Shown here: piece after piece, positions 1-5,218 of the stretch | How positions within the stretch are numbered: the first letter of the stretch is position 1 | How the letters are laid out: the number at the start of each line of letters is the position of its first letter | NCBI GenBank assembly: GCA_035551935.1 | Contig: DASZMJ010000414.1 | Span: forward strand, 1-7,316 | DNA length: 7,316 bases | Direction: 5' to 3' | DNA from: DASZMJ01 sp035551935 | Lineage (GTDB): Bacteria; Planctomycetota; Planctomycetia; Isosphaerales; Isosphaeraceae | Translations under genes and position numbers: made by a program | Notes under the pieces: generated by a model | Seen by the model: the letters and a program-made list of their open reading frames with translations, nothing else | What the model was told of the DNA's origin: nothing | Databases searched by the model: none

Positions 1-143
1 CCGCGGGGGCTCCGTGACGCTCGACATGAAGGACATTCCTCGGCGACCACGGCCATATTAAGGGAGATGCGAAGACCGGCCCCCACCGCGGTACGCCTTG
101 AGGGTATCTCGGCACGGGACGGGCGACAATGCCGACGGGACGA
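1..143. other. left-edge non-coding stretch
   Basis: I see no supported gene in this stretch downstream of the cysteine-cluster pair. A minus-strand TAATAT at 60-55 could be a -10 for a gene beyond the left edge but lacks a matching -35. No clear terminator follows the pair; a weak inverted repeat (109-114 with 130-135) has no T tract. Confidence 0.3.
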
Positions 144-620
144 TCAACGATCGCCCATCGCCGGACGGAAGCGGCCCTCGGCCGCGGCGGCGCGCAGGTG
201 GCGATGCAGCGGGGCGTAGTCCCAGGGCAAGGCGAGTTCATCGGCCAGTCGCTTGAGCCGGCCAATGTAACGCTCGCCGATCTCCGGGGCGACCGGCTGA
301 TACGACGGGTCGCAGTAATAGACGCGACAGCCGAGCGGCCGGGCTCCCCTGGCCGAGCAGCGGCCGGCGGCATCCTGCCAGGGGCAGGTCTGGCCGTCGT
401 CGAGCGGCCGGGAGGGTTCGGGGGCGTCGGCGAGCAGGACGGCCAGCTCGGGACCCGAGACGAAGAGCGTGTGGCCATATTCCTCGAACCGGCAGCAGCG
501 ACCGCTCAGCAGGCACGACGGCCCGAGCCGTGCCAGGTCGGTTTCGAGGTCGTCGTAGATCGCCCGCAGGGCGGAGCGGAGGCCGTCGATCCCGTCGAGC
601 TCCCGTCCCATACCGCTCAT
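144..620 (-). CDS. YkgJ-type cysteine-cluster protein (second of a coupled pair)
   Basis: This 158-residue soluble protein has the cysteine pattern of the YkgJ / CxxCxxCC family (Pfam family of putative zinc- or iron-binding proteins). The N-terminal cluster is a variant, with C36, C42 and C43 spaced Cys-x5-Cys-Cys rather than C-x2-C-x2-CC. More cysteines follow at C79, C88, C98 and C103, in the segments CPWQDAAGRC and GCRVYYC. No signal peptide or membrane helix is visible. Its ATG overlaps the TGA of the upstream gene as ATGA, which fixes the start and implies translational coupling. The biochemical role of the family is not settled; metal-cluster binding is inferred from the cysteines. The two neighbours are clearly related in architecture but divergent in sequence. 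I am confident of the family and cannot assign a function. Confidence 0.85.
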   Translation of the reverse strand: MSGMGRELDGIDGLRSALRAIYDDLETDLARLGPSCLLSGRCCRFEEYGHTLFVSGPELAVLLADAPEPSRPLDDGQTCPWQDAAGRCSARGARPLGCRVYYCDPSYQPVAPEIGERYIGRLKRLADELALPWDYAPLHRHLRAAAAEGRFRPAMGDR

Positions 621-1036
621 TCCGGCGTCCTCGAGGCGGCGTCCCGGATCTGGTCGATCGTGTAGAGCGGCCCCTGGTCGACGCCGGGACAGCGCCGGCC
701 GACCCGTCGCCAGGCGGCGCGGTTAGCAATGTTCATCGGCCAGAACGGCCAGGTCCGGCATTGCTCGGGCCGCGCCTCGTAGACCATGCAGCCCGACTCG
801 CGGTCCCAGAAGACGCAGTCGCCGTTGGGTCGCTCGATCAGGCTGAGGCGGTCGCCCACCTGCCGGACATAACGCCGCACGAACGCCGCCACGTCCAGGC
901 CCAGTTGGGCCGCTAGCCGATCGATCTCCCCGGAATCCACCCAGACGTAGCCCGGCGCCCCCGTACAGCAGGCGCCGCAACGCGTGCACTCGAAGGCCAG
1001 GCCGTCACGATACCAGGGTGTGTTGCTCTGAGCCAT
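617..1036 (-). CDS. YkgJ-type CxxCxxCC cysteine-cluster protein (first of a coupled pair)
   Basis: With the start chosen at 1036 the protein has 139 residues. It carries the canonical cluster CTRCGACC (C17, C20, C23, C24) and a second set at C74, C83, C93 and C116, including the segment RPEQCRTWPFWP typical of YkgJ-like putative Fe/Zn-binding proteins. It has no membrane helix or signal peptide. The reading frame is open further upstream (a possible TTG at 1108 and ATG at 1069). However, a good promoter at 1080-1108 occupies that stretch and predicts a transcript start near 1073, so the ATG at 1034-1036 is preferred; it leaves a leader of roughly 37 bases. No strong Shine-Dalgarno is seen. 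Its stop overlaps the next gene's start (ATGA), so the pair is expected to be co-translated. The function is unknown beyond likely metal binding. Confidence 0.87.
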   Translation of the reverse strand: MAQSNTPWYRDGLAFECTRCGACCTGAPGYVWVDSGEIDRLAAQLGLDVAAFVRRYVRQVGDRLSLIERPNGDCVFWDRESGCMVYEARPEQCRTWPFWPMNIANRAAWRRVGRRCPGVDQGPLYTIDQIRDAASRTPE

Positions 1037-1079
1037 TGTTGATCTTGGGGGATTCTGATGGCAAGGCATCGGGTCAGGA

Positions 1080-1108
1080 ATTCTAGCCAGCAGACCCCCG
1101 ATTCTCAA
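1080..1108 (-). promoter_or_regulatory. sigma70-type promoter for the cysteine-cluster gene pair
   Basis: Reading the minus strand, TTGAGA (1108-1103, five of six to TTGACA) is followed after exactly 17 bases by TAGAAT (1085-1080, five of six to TATAAT). The predicted transcript start is near 1073, ahead of the chosen ATG at 1036. This is the best hexamer pair in the window. Assignment is by consensus only. Confidence 0.65.
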
Positions 1109-1184
1109 CCCACTCCCGCCGAGGTCGCTGGCGGTCGATCATTTCGGTCGAGCCCCCGGCATAGGACCCTCGGGAACGTCCCCC

Positions 1185-1219
1185 TTGTGCCCGCCGCCGC
1201 AAACTTTATGATGTAAAGT
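1185..1219 (+). promoter_or_regulatory. putative promoter with overlapping palindrome for the small membrane protein
   Basis: TTGTGC (1185-1190), a 16-base spacer and TATGAT (1207-1212) form a plausible but weak-at-minus-35 sigma70-type promoter. The -10 lies inside a perfect inverted repeat, ACTTTA (1203-1208) and TAAAGT (1214-1219) separated by TGATG. The repeat is AT-rich in an otherwise very GC-rich region and could be an operator. The predicted start is near 1219, giving a leader of about 40 bases to the ATG at 1261. Confidence 0.45.
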
Positions 1220-1247
1220 GAGCGGGAGGCGATGCCCGCGGGGGTCC

Positions 1248-1254
1248 GAGGGGA
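1248..1254 (+). promoter_or_regulatory. ribosome binding site GAGGGGA
   Basis: A strong Shine-Dalgarno-like GAGGGGA lies 6 bases before the ATG at 1261. It supports that start and the reality of this small gene; several neighbouring genes have no comparable site. Confidence 0.65.
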
Positions 1255-1260
1255 ACGACG

Positions 1261-1569
1261 ATGACGCGGCTGATGCAAGGCGTGGCGGCGGTGGTGCTCA
1301 GCGTCCTGTTGGGGGGGTTCCTCGGGGGCGTCGTGGGCCGCGAGGTCGGGGTCTATTCGCCGTCGTTTGTCCGCGCGATCTATCCGGCGCCGCCGGATCG
1401 GGTGCCGGCGGACCTGGACTTGCCCGAGTTCGGGATGGGCCTCGGGATCGTCAGCGGCCTCTTCTTCGGCGCCGGCGCGGGGGCCCTGGTGGTCGTCGCC
1501 AACGCGGCGCGCGAGGCGTGGATCTACCGGGGGACGATGCTCAAGGAATGGCCCTCCGTGCCGCGTTGA
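1261..1569 (+). CDS. small two-helix membrane protein of unknown function
   Basis: This is a 102-residue protein with two hydrophobic segments, residues about 6-26 and 58-81. They are joined by a roughly 30-residue Pro/acidic loop containing YPAPPDRVP, and the C-terminus is short and charged. Both helices are glycine-rich with overlapping small-xxx-small spacing (G18/G22/G26 and G19/G23; G58, G60, G62, G66, G70, G72, G74), suggesting close helix packing or oligomerisation. I do not recognise a named family. The first hydrophobic segment could be read as a signal anchor, but no clear cleavage site follows. A strong ribosome binding site and its own promoter-like sequence support it as a real gene. 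It is the only plus-strand gene here; it diverges from the cysteine-cluster pair and converges on moaA, with 15 bases between the stop codons. Membrane localisation is inferred from hydropathy. Confidence 0.75.
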   Translation: MTRLMQGVAAVVLSVLLGGFLGGVVGREVGVYSPSFVRAIYPAPPDRVPADLDLPEFGMGLGIVSGLFFGAGAGALVVVANAAREAWIYRGTMLKEWPSVPR

Positions 1570-1579
1570 GGCCGACCGC

Positions 1580-1592
1580 GCGGCTCAGCCGC
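1580..1592 (-). other. small hairpin enclosing the moaA stop codon
   Basis: GCGGC and GCCGC (5-bp arms) flank the TGA of moaA. A second overlapping option pairs 1560-1565 with 1579-1584 across the convergent junction. Neither is followed by a T tract, so this is at best a weak bidirectional 3'-end structure. Confidence 0.25.
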
Positions 1593-2583
1593 CGATGGAA
1601 TGCATGAGGCGGCCGGGCTGGATGAACCGGGATGTGTTGATCTCGTGCCCTTCCCACTTGCCCGCGACGCTGGCGCGGAGGGCCTCGGCGATAGGCCGAT
1701 CGTCGGCCCCGCCGCGCAAGAGGGCGCGGATGTCGGTCTCACCCAGGGCGAAGAGGCAGTTGCGGAGCTTGCCGTCGGCGGTCAATCGGACGCGGTTGCA
1801 GCTCATGCAGAACGGGCGGCTGATCGAGGCGATCAGGCCGACCCGGCCGCCGCCGTCGCGGTAGTCGTAGTCGACCGCCGGCGCCCTCGGATCCTGGTCG
1901 GGCGCCGGGTCGAGCGGGCCGATCCCGGCGGCAAGCCGGTCGAGGATCTCGGCGGCGAAGAGCACCTTGCCGACCTCCCATTCGCCGGCGTCGAGCGGCA
2001 TGTACTCGATGAACCGCAGCTCCAGGCCGTGCTCCCGCGCGAACCGCCCCAGCGGCACGATCTCGTCCTCGGTCATGCCCTTGATCGCGACGGCGTTGAT
2101 CTTCACGGGGTCGAAGCCCGCGTCCTTCGCCGCGAGGATGCCCTCGATGACCTTCTCGAGGCCGTCGCGGCGCGTCAGGGCCCGGAACCGCGCCGGGTCG
2201 AGTGCGTCGAGGCTGACGTTGATCCGCCCGAGGCCGGCCGCGCGGAGCGACTTCGCCAGCGGGGCGAGCAGGAGGCCGTTGGTCGTCAGGCCGATGTCCT
2301 TGATCCCCTCGATCCCCGCCAACCGCTCCACCAGCCGCGGCAATTCGCGCCTCACCAGCGGCTCGCCGCCGGTCAGTCGCAGCTTGTCGATGCCGAGCCC
2401 CACGGCGACCCGCGCGAACCGCTCGATCTCCTCGAACGTCAGCAGGCTCGCCCTCGGCAGGAACTCGACCACCTCGGGCATGCAGTAGACGCAGCGGATG
2501 TTGCAGCGGTCGGTCACGCTGATCCGGAGGTTGTTGTGCAACCTCCCGAACGAGTCGATGAGTCGATCCATGATCGTCGTCAT
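1585..2583 (-). CDS. moaA: GTP 3',8-cyclase MoaA (molybdenum cofactor biosynthesis)
   Basis: MoaA is a radical SAM enzyme that converts GTP to 3',8-cyclo-dihydro-GTP, the first step of molybdopterin synthesis. MoaC, which is not in this window, completes the conversion to cyclic pyranopterin monophosphate. The protein has 332 residues, matching the usual length. The N-terminal 4Fe-4S site is C27-x3-C31-x2-C34 (CNIRCVYC). The SAM-binding TGGEPL lies at 71-76. The second, substrate-binding cluster is C259, C262 and C276 (CMSCNRVRL, then a Cys 14 residues after C262). The family's C-terminal Gly-Gly, needed for activity, is intact (SIGG at the end). Cytoplasmic. The start at 2583 gives an MTTIMDRL N-terminus; the ATG at 2571 is an alternative, and neither has a good Shine-Dalgarno. 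It lies 89 bases downstream of moaE and probably has an additional promoter of its own. Confidence 0.97.
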   Translation of the reverse strand: MTTIMDRLIDSFGRLHNNLRISVTDRCNIRCVYCMPEVVEFLPRASLLTFEEIERFARVAVGLGIDKLRLTGGEPLVRRELPRLVERLAGIEGIKDIGLTTNGLLLAPLAKSLRAAGLGRINVSLDALDPARFRALTRRDGLEKVIEGILAAKDAGFDPVKINAVAIKGMTEDEIVPLGRFAREHGLELRFIEYMPLDAGEWEVGKVLFAAEILDRLAAGIGPLDPAPDQDPRAPAVDYDYRDGGGRVGLIASISRPFCMSCNRVRLTADGKLRNCLFALGETDIRALLRGGADDRPIAEALRASVAGKWEGHEINTSRFIQPGRLMHSIGG

Positions 2584-2608
2584 GGTCAGCCGTCGTGGTC
2601 GTTATGTC

Positions 2609-2636
2609 GGGAGCGGCCTCACGCTCCCTGATTATA
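2609..2636 (-). promoter_or_regulatory. putative moaA promoter (-10 TATAAT) with overlapping inverted repeat
   Basis: On the minus strand a perfect TATAAT lies at 2636-2631, but no convincing -35 stands 16-18 bases upstream. Immediately downstream is a perfect 7-bp inverted repeat, GGGAGCG (2609-2615) and CGCTCCC (2622-2628) with a 6-base loop, covering the predicted start near 2624. The repeat could be an operator or a 5'-end hairpin. A second hairpin (2653-2657 with 2664-2668) sits just after the moaE stop and has no T tract. Confidence 0.45.
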
Positions 2637-2672
2637 GCCTTGGGGAGTCGCCGCCGCATCGGAGCGGCAGAT

Positions 2673-3104
2673 TCAGCGGGCCGGCGGGGCGTCGAGGCCG
2701 GGGTGGACCCATTCCTCGGAGCCGTCGGCCCAGGTCTCCTTCTTCCAGATGGGGACGACGGCCTTGAGGGTATCGATCAGCCAGCGGCAGGCTGCGAAGG
2801 CGTCGTCGCGATGGGGGCAGCTGACGGCGACGACGACGCTGACCTCGCCGGGGTCGAGGTGGCCGACGCGGTGGACGATCGCCGCGTCGAGCACCGGCCA
2901 GCGGCGGCGGGCCTCGGCCTCGAGCTCGACGAGCTTCGCCGCGGCCATCGCCGGGTAGGCCTCGTAGTCGAGCGCCGAGGTCCGGCGGTCGCCGGTCAGC
3001 TCGCGGACCGTGCCCAGGAAGGTGCAGACGGCGCCGGCGGCCCTGGTCCGGACTCGCTCCGTCAGAGCGGCGTGGTCGATGGGGTCGGGGGTGATCTCGG
3101 TCAT
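2673..3104 (-). CDS. moaE: molybdopterin synthase catalytic subunit MoaE
   Basis: MoaE is the large subunit of molybdopterin synthase. It binds cyclic pyranopterin monophosphate and adds two sulfurs delivered by the MoaD thiocarboxylate. The protein has 143 residues, close to the usual 140-150. Family motifs are intact: FLGTVR at 29-34 (Arg34), DYEAYPAMA at 46-54, HRVGHLDPGE at 78-87, HR at 98-99, and LKAVVPIWKKE at 113-123. The last contains the two lysines expected in the active site (K114 and K121, matching K119 and K126 of the E. coli enzyme as I recall the numbering). The start codon overlaps the moaD stop as ATGA, so the two subunits are coupled in translation. The frame remains open upstream of this ATG for at least 14 codons, into the moaD end, so a fused product by frameshifting is conceivable. 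Confidence 0.96.
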   Translation of the reverse strand: MTEITPDPIDHAALTERVRTRAAGAVCTFLGTVRELTGDRRTSALDYEAYPAMAAAKLVELEAEARRRWPVLDAAIVHRVGHLDPGEVSVVVAVSCPHRDDAFAACRWLIDTLKAVVPIWKKETWADGSEEWVHPGLDAPPAR

Positions 3105-3379
3105 CGTCTGGGCCTCGATGCCGGCGACCGCGGCGCACCGCCGCTGACGGGCGGGAAGGCGGCGACCTCGGACCCCGGCGCGATCGTGCGGGCGTCGTCG
3201 GCGTACTCCGAGTCGACCGCGACGTGCAGCGTCGGCACCAGGGGCGCCAGGTCGGGCCTCGCCTCGGCGAGGGCGCGTCGAAGGTCTCCCACCGTCGCCC
3301 CCTCGGGAACCTCAAGCGCCAGCACCGCCGCGCCGACCCGCTGCCTCAACAGCGCGAACAATTGCACGTCGATTCGCAC
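3101..3379 (-). CDS. moaD: molybdopterin synthase sulfur carrier subunit MoaD, with C-terminal extension
   Basis: MoaD is a ubiquitin-fold sulfur carrier whose C-terminal Gly-Gly is adenylated by MoeB and turned into a thiocarboxylate that feeds MoaE. A GTG start at 3379 gives VRIDVQLFALLRQ, the normal family beginning. From there to the Gly-Gly of the conserved ending FPPVSGG is exactly 81 residues, the E. coli MoaD length. The reading frame does not stop there: eleven more residues, APRSPASRPRR, follow before a TGA that overlaps the moaE start. A buried Gly-Gly cannot be activated, so either the tail is removed or this copy works differently. The frame is open upstream to an ATG at 3478, but that stretch is the rplS-moaD spacer with an inverted repeat and is not conserved-looking protein. 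Identity is secure from motif and neighbourhood; the GTG start is very likely. Confidence 0.9.
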   Translation of the reverse strand: MRIDVQLFALLRQRVGAAVLALEVPEGATVGDLRRALAEARPDLAPLVPTLHVAVDSEYADDARTIAPGSEVAAFPPVSGGAPRSPASRPRR

Positions 3380-3400
3380 GATGATTACCCAGAAAACGCG

Positions 3401-3480
3401 GAATGCCGAGTCACGACCGCCATCCTCCGGGGCGAACCTGGCCATCGATCCATCGACTCCGCGCTCGTGACTCAGCACTC
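3401..3480 (-). repeat. 16-bp inverted repeat in the rplS-moaD spacer
   Basis: The left arm 3401-3416 and right arm 3465-3480 match as an inverted repeat at 14 of 16 positions. In RNA read from the minus strand both differences become G-U wobbles, so all 16 positions pair, around a 48-base loop. The right arm overlaps a tandem heptamer, ACTCAGC twice, at 3470-3483. Only a short TTTT follows the structure, so a terminator role for rplS is possible but weakly supported. Confidence 0.5.
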
Positions 3481-3489
3481 AGCCCTTTT

Positions 3490-3960
3490 TCATTCGGCGG
3501 CCGCGGTGGCGCGGGCGGCCTTGGAGTCGGCCTTGGCCTTCTTGGCGGCGGCCTTGGTGGCGCGCTTCTCGGCCTTGGCGGCCTTGGCCTCCTCGGCGGT
3601 CGGCCGGTGGCCGGAGAACCGCTCCTTGAGCCGGACGGCCTTGCCGCTGCGCTCTCGGAGGTAGTACAGCTTGGCGCGGCGGACCTTGCCCGACCGCTTC
3701 ACGACGATGTCGGCGATCCGCGGCGAGTGGACCGGGAACTTCCGCTCGACGCCCTCGCCCTGGACGATCCGCCGCACGACGAACATCTCGCGGTTATGGC
3801 TGCCGCTGCGGGCGATCACCACGCCGTTGAAGATCTGGACGCGCTCCTTCTCCCCCTCGAGGATGCGCACGTGGACGTCGACCGTGTCGCCGATCTCGAA
3901 GTGGGGGATCTTCTCCTTCATGCTACCGCGTTCGACCAGGTCCATCAGCTTGTTCTGCAT
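3490..3960 (-). CDS. rplS: 50S ribosomal protein L19 with Lys/Ala-rich C-terminal tail
   Basis: L19 lies at the 30S-50S interface of the ribosome. Family landmarks are visible: FEIGDTVDVHVRILEGEKER at about 21-40, IFNGVVIARSGSHNREMF at 43-60, VERKFPVHSP at 71-80, and the basic AKLYYLRERSGKA at 96-108. The ordinary protein ends near residue 115. This one has 156 residues, with a tail of about 40 residues built almost entirely of Lys, Ala, Glu and Arg. The start at 3960 is fixed by homology (MQNKLMDLVE) and by an AAAGGA ribosome binding site ending 7 bases upstream. The open frame upstream belongs to trmD in another frame. The gene follows trmD by 52 bases, the usual order, and is the last gene of the translation block. 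Confidence 0.97.
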   Translation of the reverse strand: MQNKLMDLVERGSMKEKIPHFEIGDTVDVHVRILEGEKERVQIFNGVVIARSGSHNREMFVVRRIVQGEGVERKFPVHSPRIADIVVKRSGKVRRAKLYYLRERSGKAVRLKERFSGHRPTAEEAKAAKAEKRATKAAAKKAKADSKAARATAAAE

Positions 3961-3974
3961 CGCTCGATCCTTTC

Positions 3975-4005
3975 GGCCCGGTCGGGCCAGTCCCGGCGCG
4001 CCGGG
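3975..4005 (-). promoter_or_regulatory. two GC-rich hairpins in the trmD-rplS spacer
   Basis: The 52-base spacer holds a perfect 14-base palindrome, CCCGGCGCGCCGGG (3992-4005), and next to it GGCCC (3975-3979) pairing with GGGCC (3984-3988) across a 4-base loop. The second ends just upstream of the rplS ribosome binding site. No T tract follows, so a terminator is unlikely; RNA processing or translational tuning of L19 is possible. Confidence 0.35.
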
Positions 4006-4012
4006 CGGGGGT

Positions 4013-4771
4013 TCAATCGAATGAGTCGCGGGCCGGCCTGCCGCGATCCTCGGCGGGCTTCGGCGTGTCCTGGCGTGTCGTCGGGATGAGGTCGCTGCGG
4101 TGGAGGGCGGTGCGGAGCCGCCCCTGCTCGTCCCGCCAGCGGGCGATGGCGGCGTGGTCGCCGCCCAGCAGGATCTCGGGGACATCGCGACCGCGGAAGG
4201 TGCGCGGGCGGGTGTAGTGCGGGTACTCGAGGCCCCCCGAGGCGCCGAACGACTCATCCGTCGCGCTCTCGGCGTCGCCGAGGACGCCGGGGACCAGCCG
4301 CATCACCGCGTCGATGACCACCATCGCCGGCACCTCGCCCCCCGACAGCACGTAATCCCCGATCGAGAGCAGCTCCGGGGATAAGAGATCAAAGATCCGT
4401 TCGTCCAGCCCTTCGTAACGACCGCAGAGGAGGATGAGCCTCGGGCACGTGGCGAGCTCCCGGACGTGGCCCTGATCGAGCCGGCGCCCCTGGGGCGTCA
4501 ATGCGATCAGGCAGCCGGCCGGCTCGGCCAGCCCGCGGACGGCCTCGACGGCCGCGACGACCGGCGGAGCCATCAGGACCATGCCGGGGCCGCCGCCGAA
4601 GGGACGGTCGTCGACCTGCTTGTGCCTCCCCCCGGCCCAGTCGCGGAGGTTCCAGCGATGCACCTCGACGAGCCCGCGGTCGATCGCGCGCCGGAGGATG
4701 CTCTCGCCGAGGAACCCGTCGAAGAGGCCGGGGAAGAGGGTCAGCACGTCGAATCGCAACGGCGCGGCCAT
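4013..4771 (-). CDS. trmD: tRNA (guanine-37-N1)-methyltransferase TrmD
   Basis: TrmD uses SAM to methylate G37 next to the anticodon of tRNAs reading CUN, CCN and CGG, preventing +1 frameshifts. The protein has 252 residues, the usual length, and is a cytoplasmic SPOUT-class (trefoil-knot) dimer. Visible motifs are DDRPFGGGPGMV at 54-65, LCGRYEGLDERI at 115-126 and SIGDYVLSGGE at 136-146 (the knot and SAM site), the catalytic-region aspartate in ATDESF (D172), and LEYPHYTRP at 181-189. The C-terminal domain ends in a polar, Pro/Arg/Asp-rich stretch. A GGAGG five bases before the ATG at 4771 supports the start. It lies only 25 bases after rpsP and 52 before rplS. The usual rimM gene between rpsP and trmD is missing. 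Confidence 0.98.
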   Translation of the reverse strand: MAAPLRFDVLTLFPGLFDGFLGESILRRAIDRGLVEVHRWNLRDWAGGRHKQVDDRPFGGGPGMVLMAPPVVAAVEAVRGLAEPAGCLIALTPQGRRLDQGHVRELATCPRLILLCGRYEGLDERIFDLLSPELLSIGDYVLSGGEVPAMVVIDAVMRLVPGVLGDAESATDESFGASGGLEYPHYTRPRTFRGRDVPEILLGGDHAAIARWRDEQGRLRTALHRSDLIPTTRQDTPKPAEDRGRPARDSFD

Positions 4772-4796
4772 CGCATCCTCCGCGCCGTCCGGGGGA

Positions 4797-5153
4797 CTAC
4801 TCCGAGGCCGCCGCCGGCTCGGCCTGCGGCGCAGGCGCGGCTTGGGCCTGGGCCGGTGCCGGCGCGGGGGCCGGTTCGGGGAGCTGCCAGGGCTCGCCGG
4901 GGGCGGGCTTCTTGATCCCAGCCCGCTTCAGGAGCGCCTGCACCTTCTCGCTCGGCTGGGCGCCGACCGACAGCCAGTAGCGGATGCGGTTGGCGTCGAG
5001 CACCGTCCGCGCCTCGACGTTGCGGACCATCGGGTCATAATGCCCCAGCTCCTCGATCGCCCTCCCGTCGCGGGGCGTCCGCGCGTCCATGGCGCAGATG
5101 CGGAAGAAGGGCCGGTGGCGGCGGCCGAGCGACTTCATGCGGATGCGGACCAT
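4797..5153 (-). CDS. rpsP: 30S ribosomal protein S16 with Pro/Ala-rich C-terminal tail
   Basis: S16 is an early-assembling 30S subunit protein. The first 85 or so residues are a normal S16: MVRIRMKSLGRRHRPFFRI at the start, a GHYDP motif at 37-41, and LDANRIRYWLSVGAQPSE at 52-69. E. coli S16 is 82 residues; this protein has 118 because of a C-terminal tail of about 34 residues of alternating Pro, Ala, Gln and Glu. An AGGAG eight bases before the ATG supports the start. It is separated from ffh by 324 bases that include a terminator and several inverted repeats, so it probably begins a separate rpsP-trmD-rplS transcript. trmD follows after 25 bases with no rimM between them. Confidence 0.97.
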   Translation of the reverse strand: MVRIRMKSLGRRHRPFFRICAMDARTPRDGRAIEELGHYDPMVRNVEARTVLDANRIRYWLSVGAQPSEKVQALLKRAGIKKPAPGEPWQLPEPAPAPAPAQAQAAPAPQAEPAAASE

Positions 5154-5218
5154 TCTCGGTCTCCTGTCAGGACACGGCTCGGACGCATGGCGAGTCCTCC
5201 GGGTTTTCCACGATCAAA

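Noticed and set aside
67..219. short plus-strand ATG frame preceded by AGGGAG
   Set aside because: About 50 residues of Arg/Pro-rich translation running into the antisense of a real gene; the purine run alone is not enough.
129..665. 178-residue plus-strand frame opposite the cysteine-cluster genes
   Set aside because: It is antisense to two genes with clear cysteine motifs and an ATGA junction; no ribosome binding site or recognisable domain.
1037..1108. longer N-terminus for the first cysteine-cluster protein
   Set aside because: The added codons overlap a good promoter (1080-1108), so they would not be fully transcribed.
1600..2631. 343-residue open frame on the plus strand opposite moaA
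   Set aside because: It lies wholly antisense to a well-conserved moaA, and its Arg/Asp/Ala/Val-rich sequence has no recognisable motif.
2584..2672. molybdenum-cofactor riboswitch before moaA
   Set aside because: The gap is only 89 bases and contains two simple hairpins and a -10 box; nothing like the larger Moco RNA architecture fits.
2595..3470. 291-residue plus-strand frame across moaE and moaD
   Set aside because: It is a shadow of two conserved genes; Gly/Ala/Asp-rich with no family motif.
3380..3478. N-terminal extension of MoaD from the ATG at 3478
   Set aside because: The extension coincides with the inverted repeat and has no MoaD similarity; the GTG at 3379 gives the exact normal N-terminus and length.
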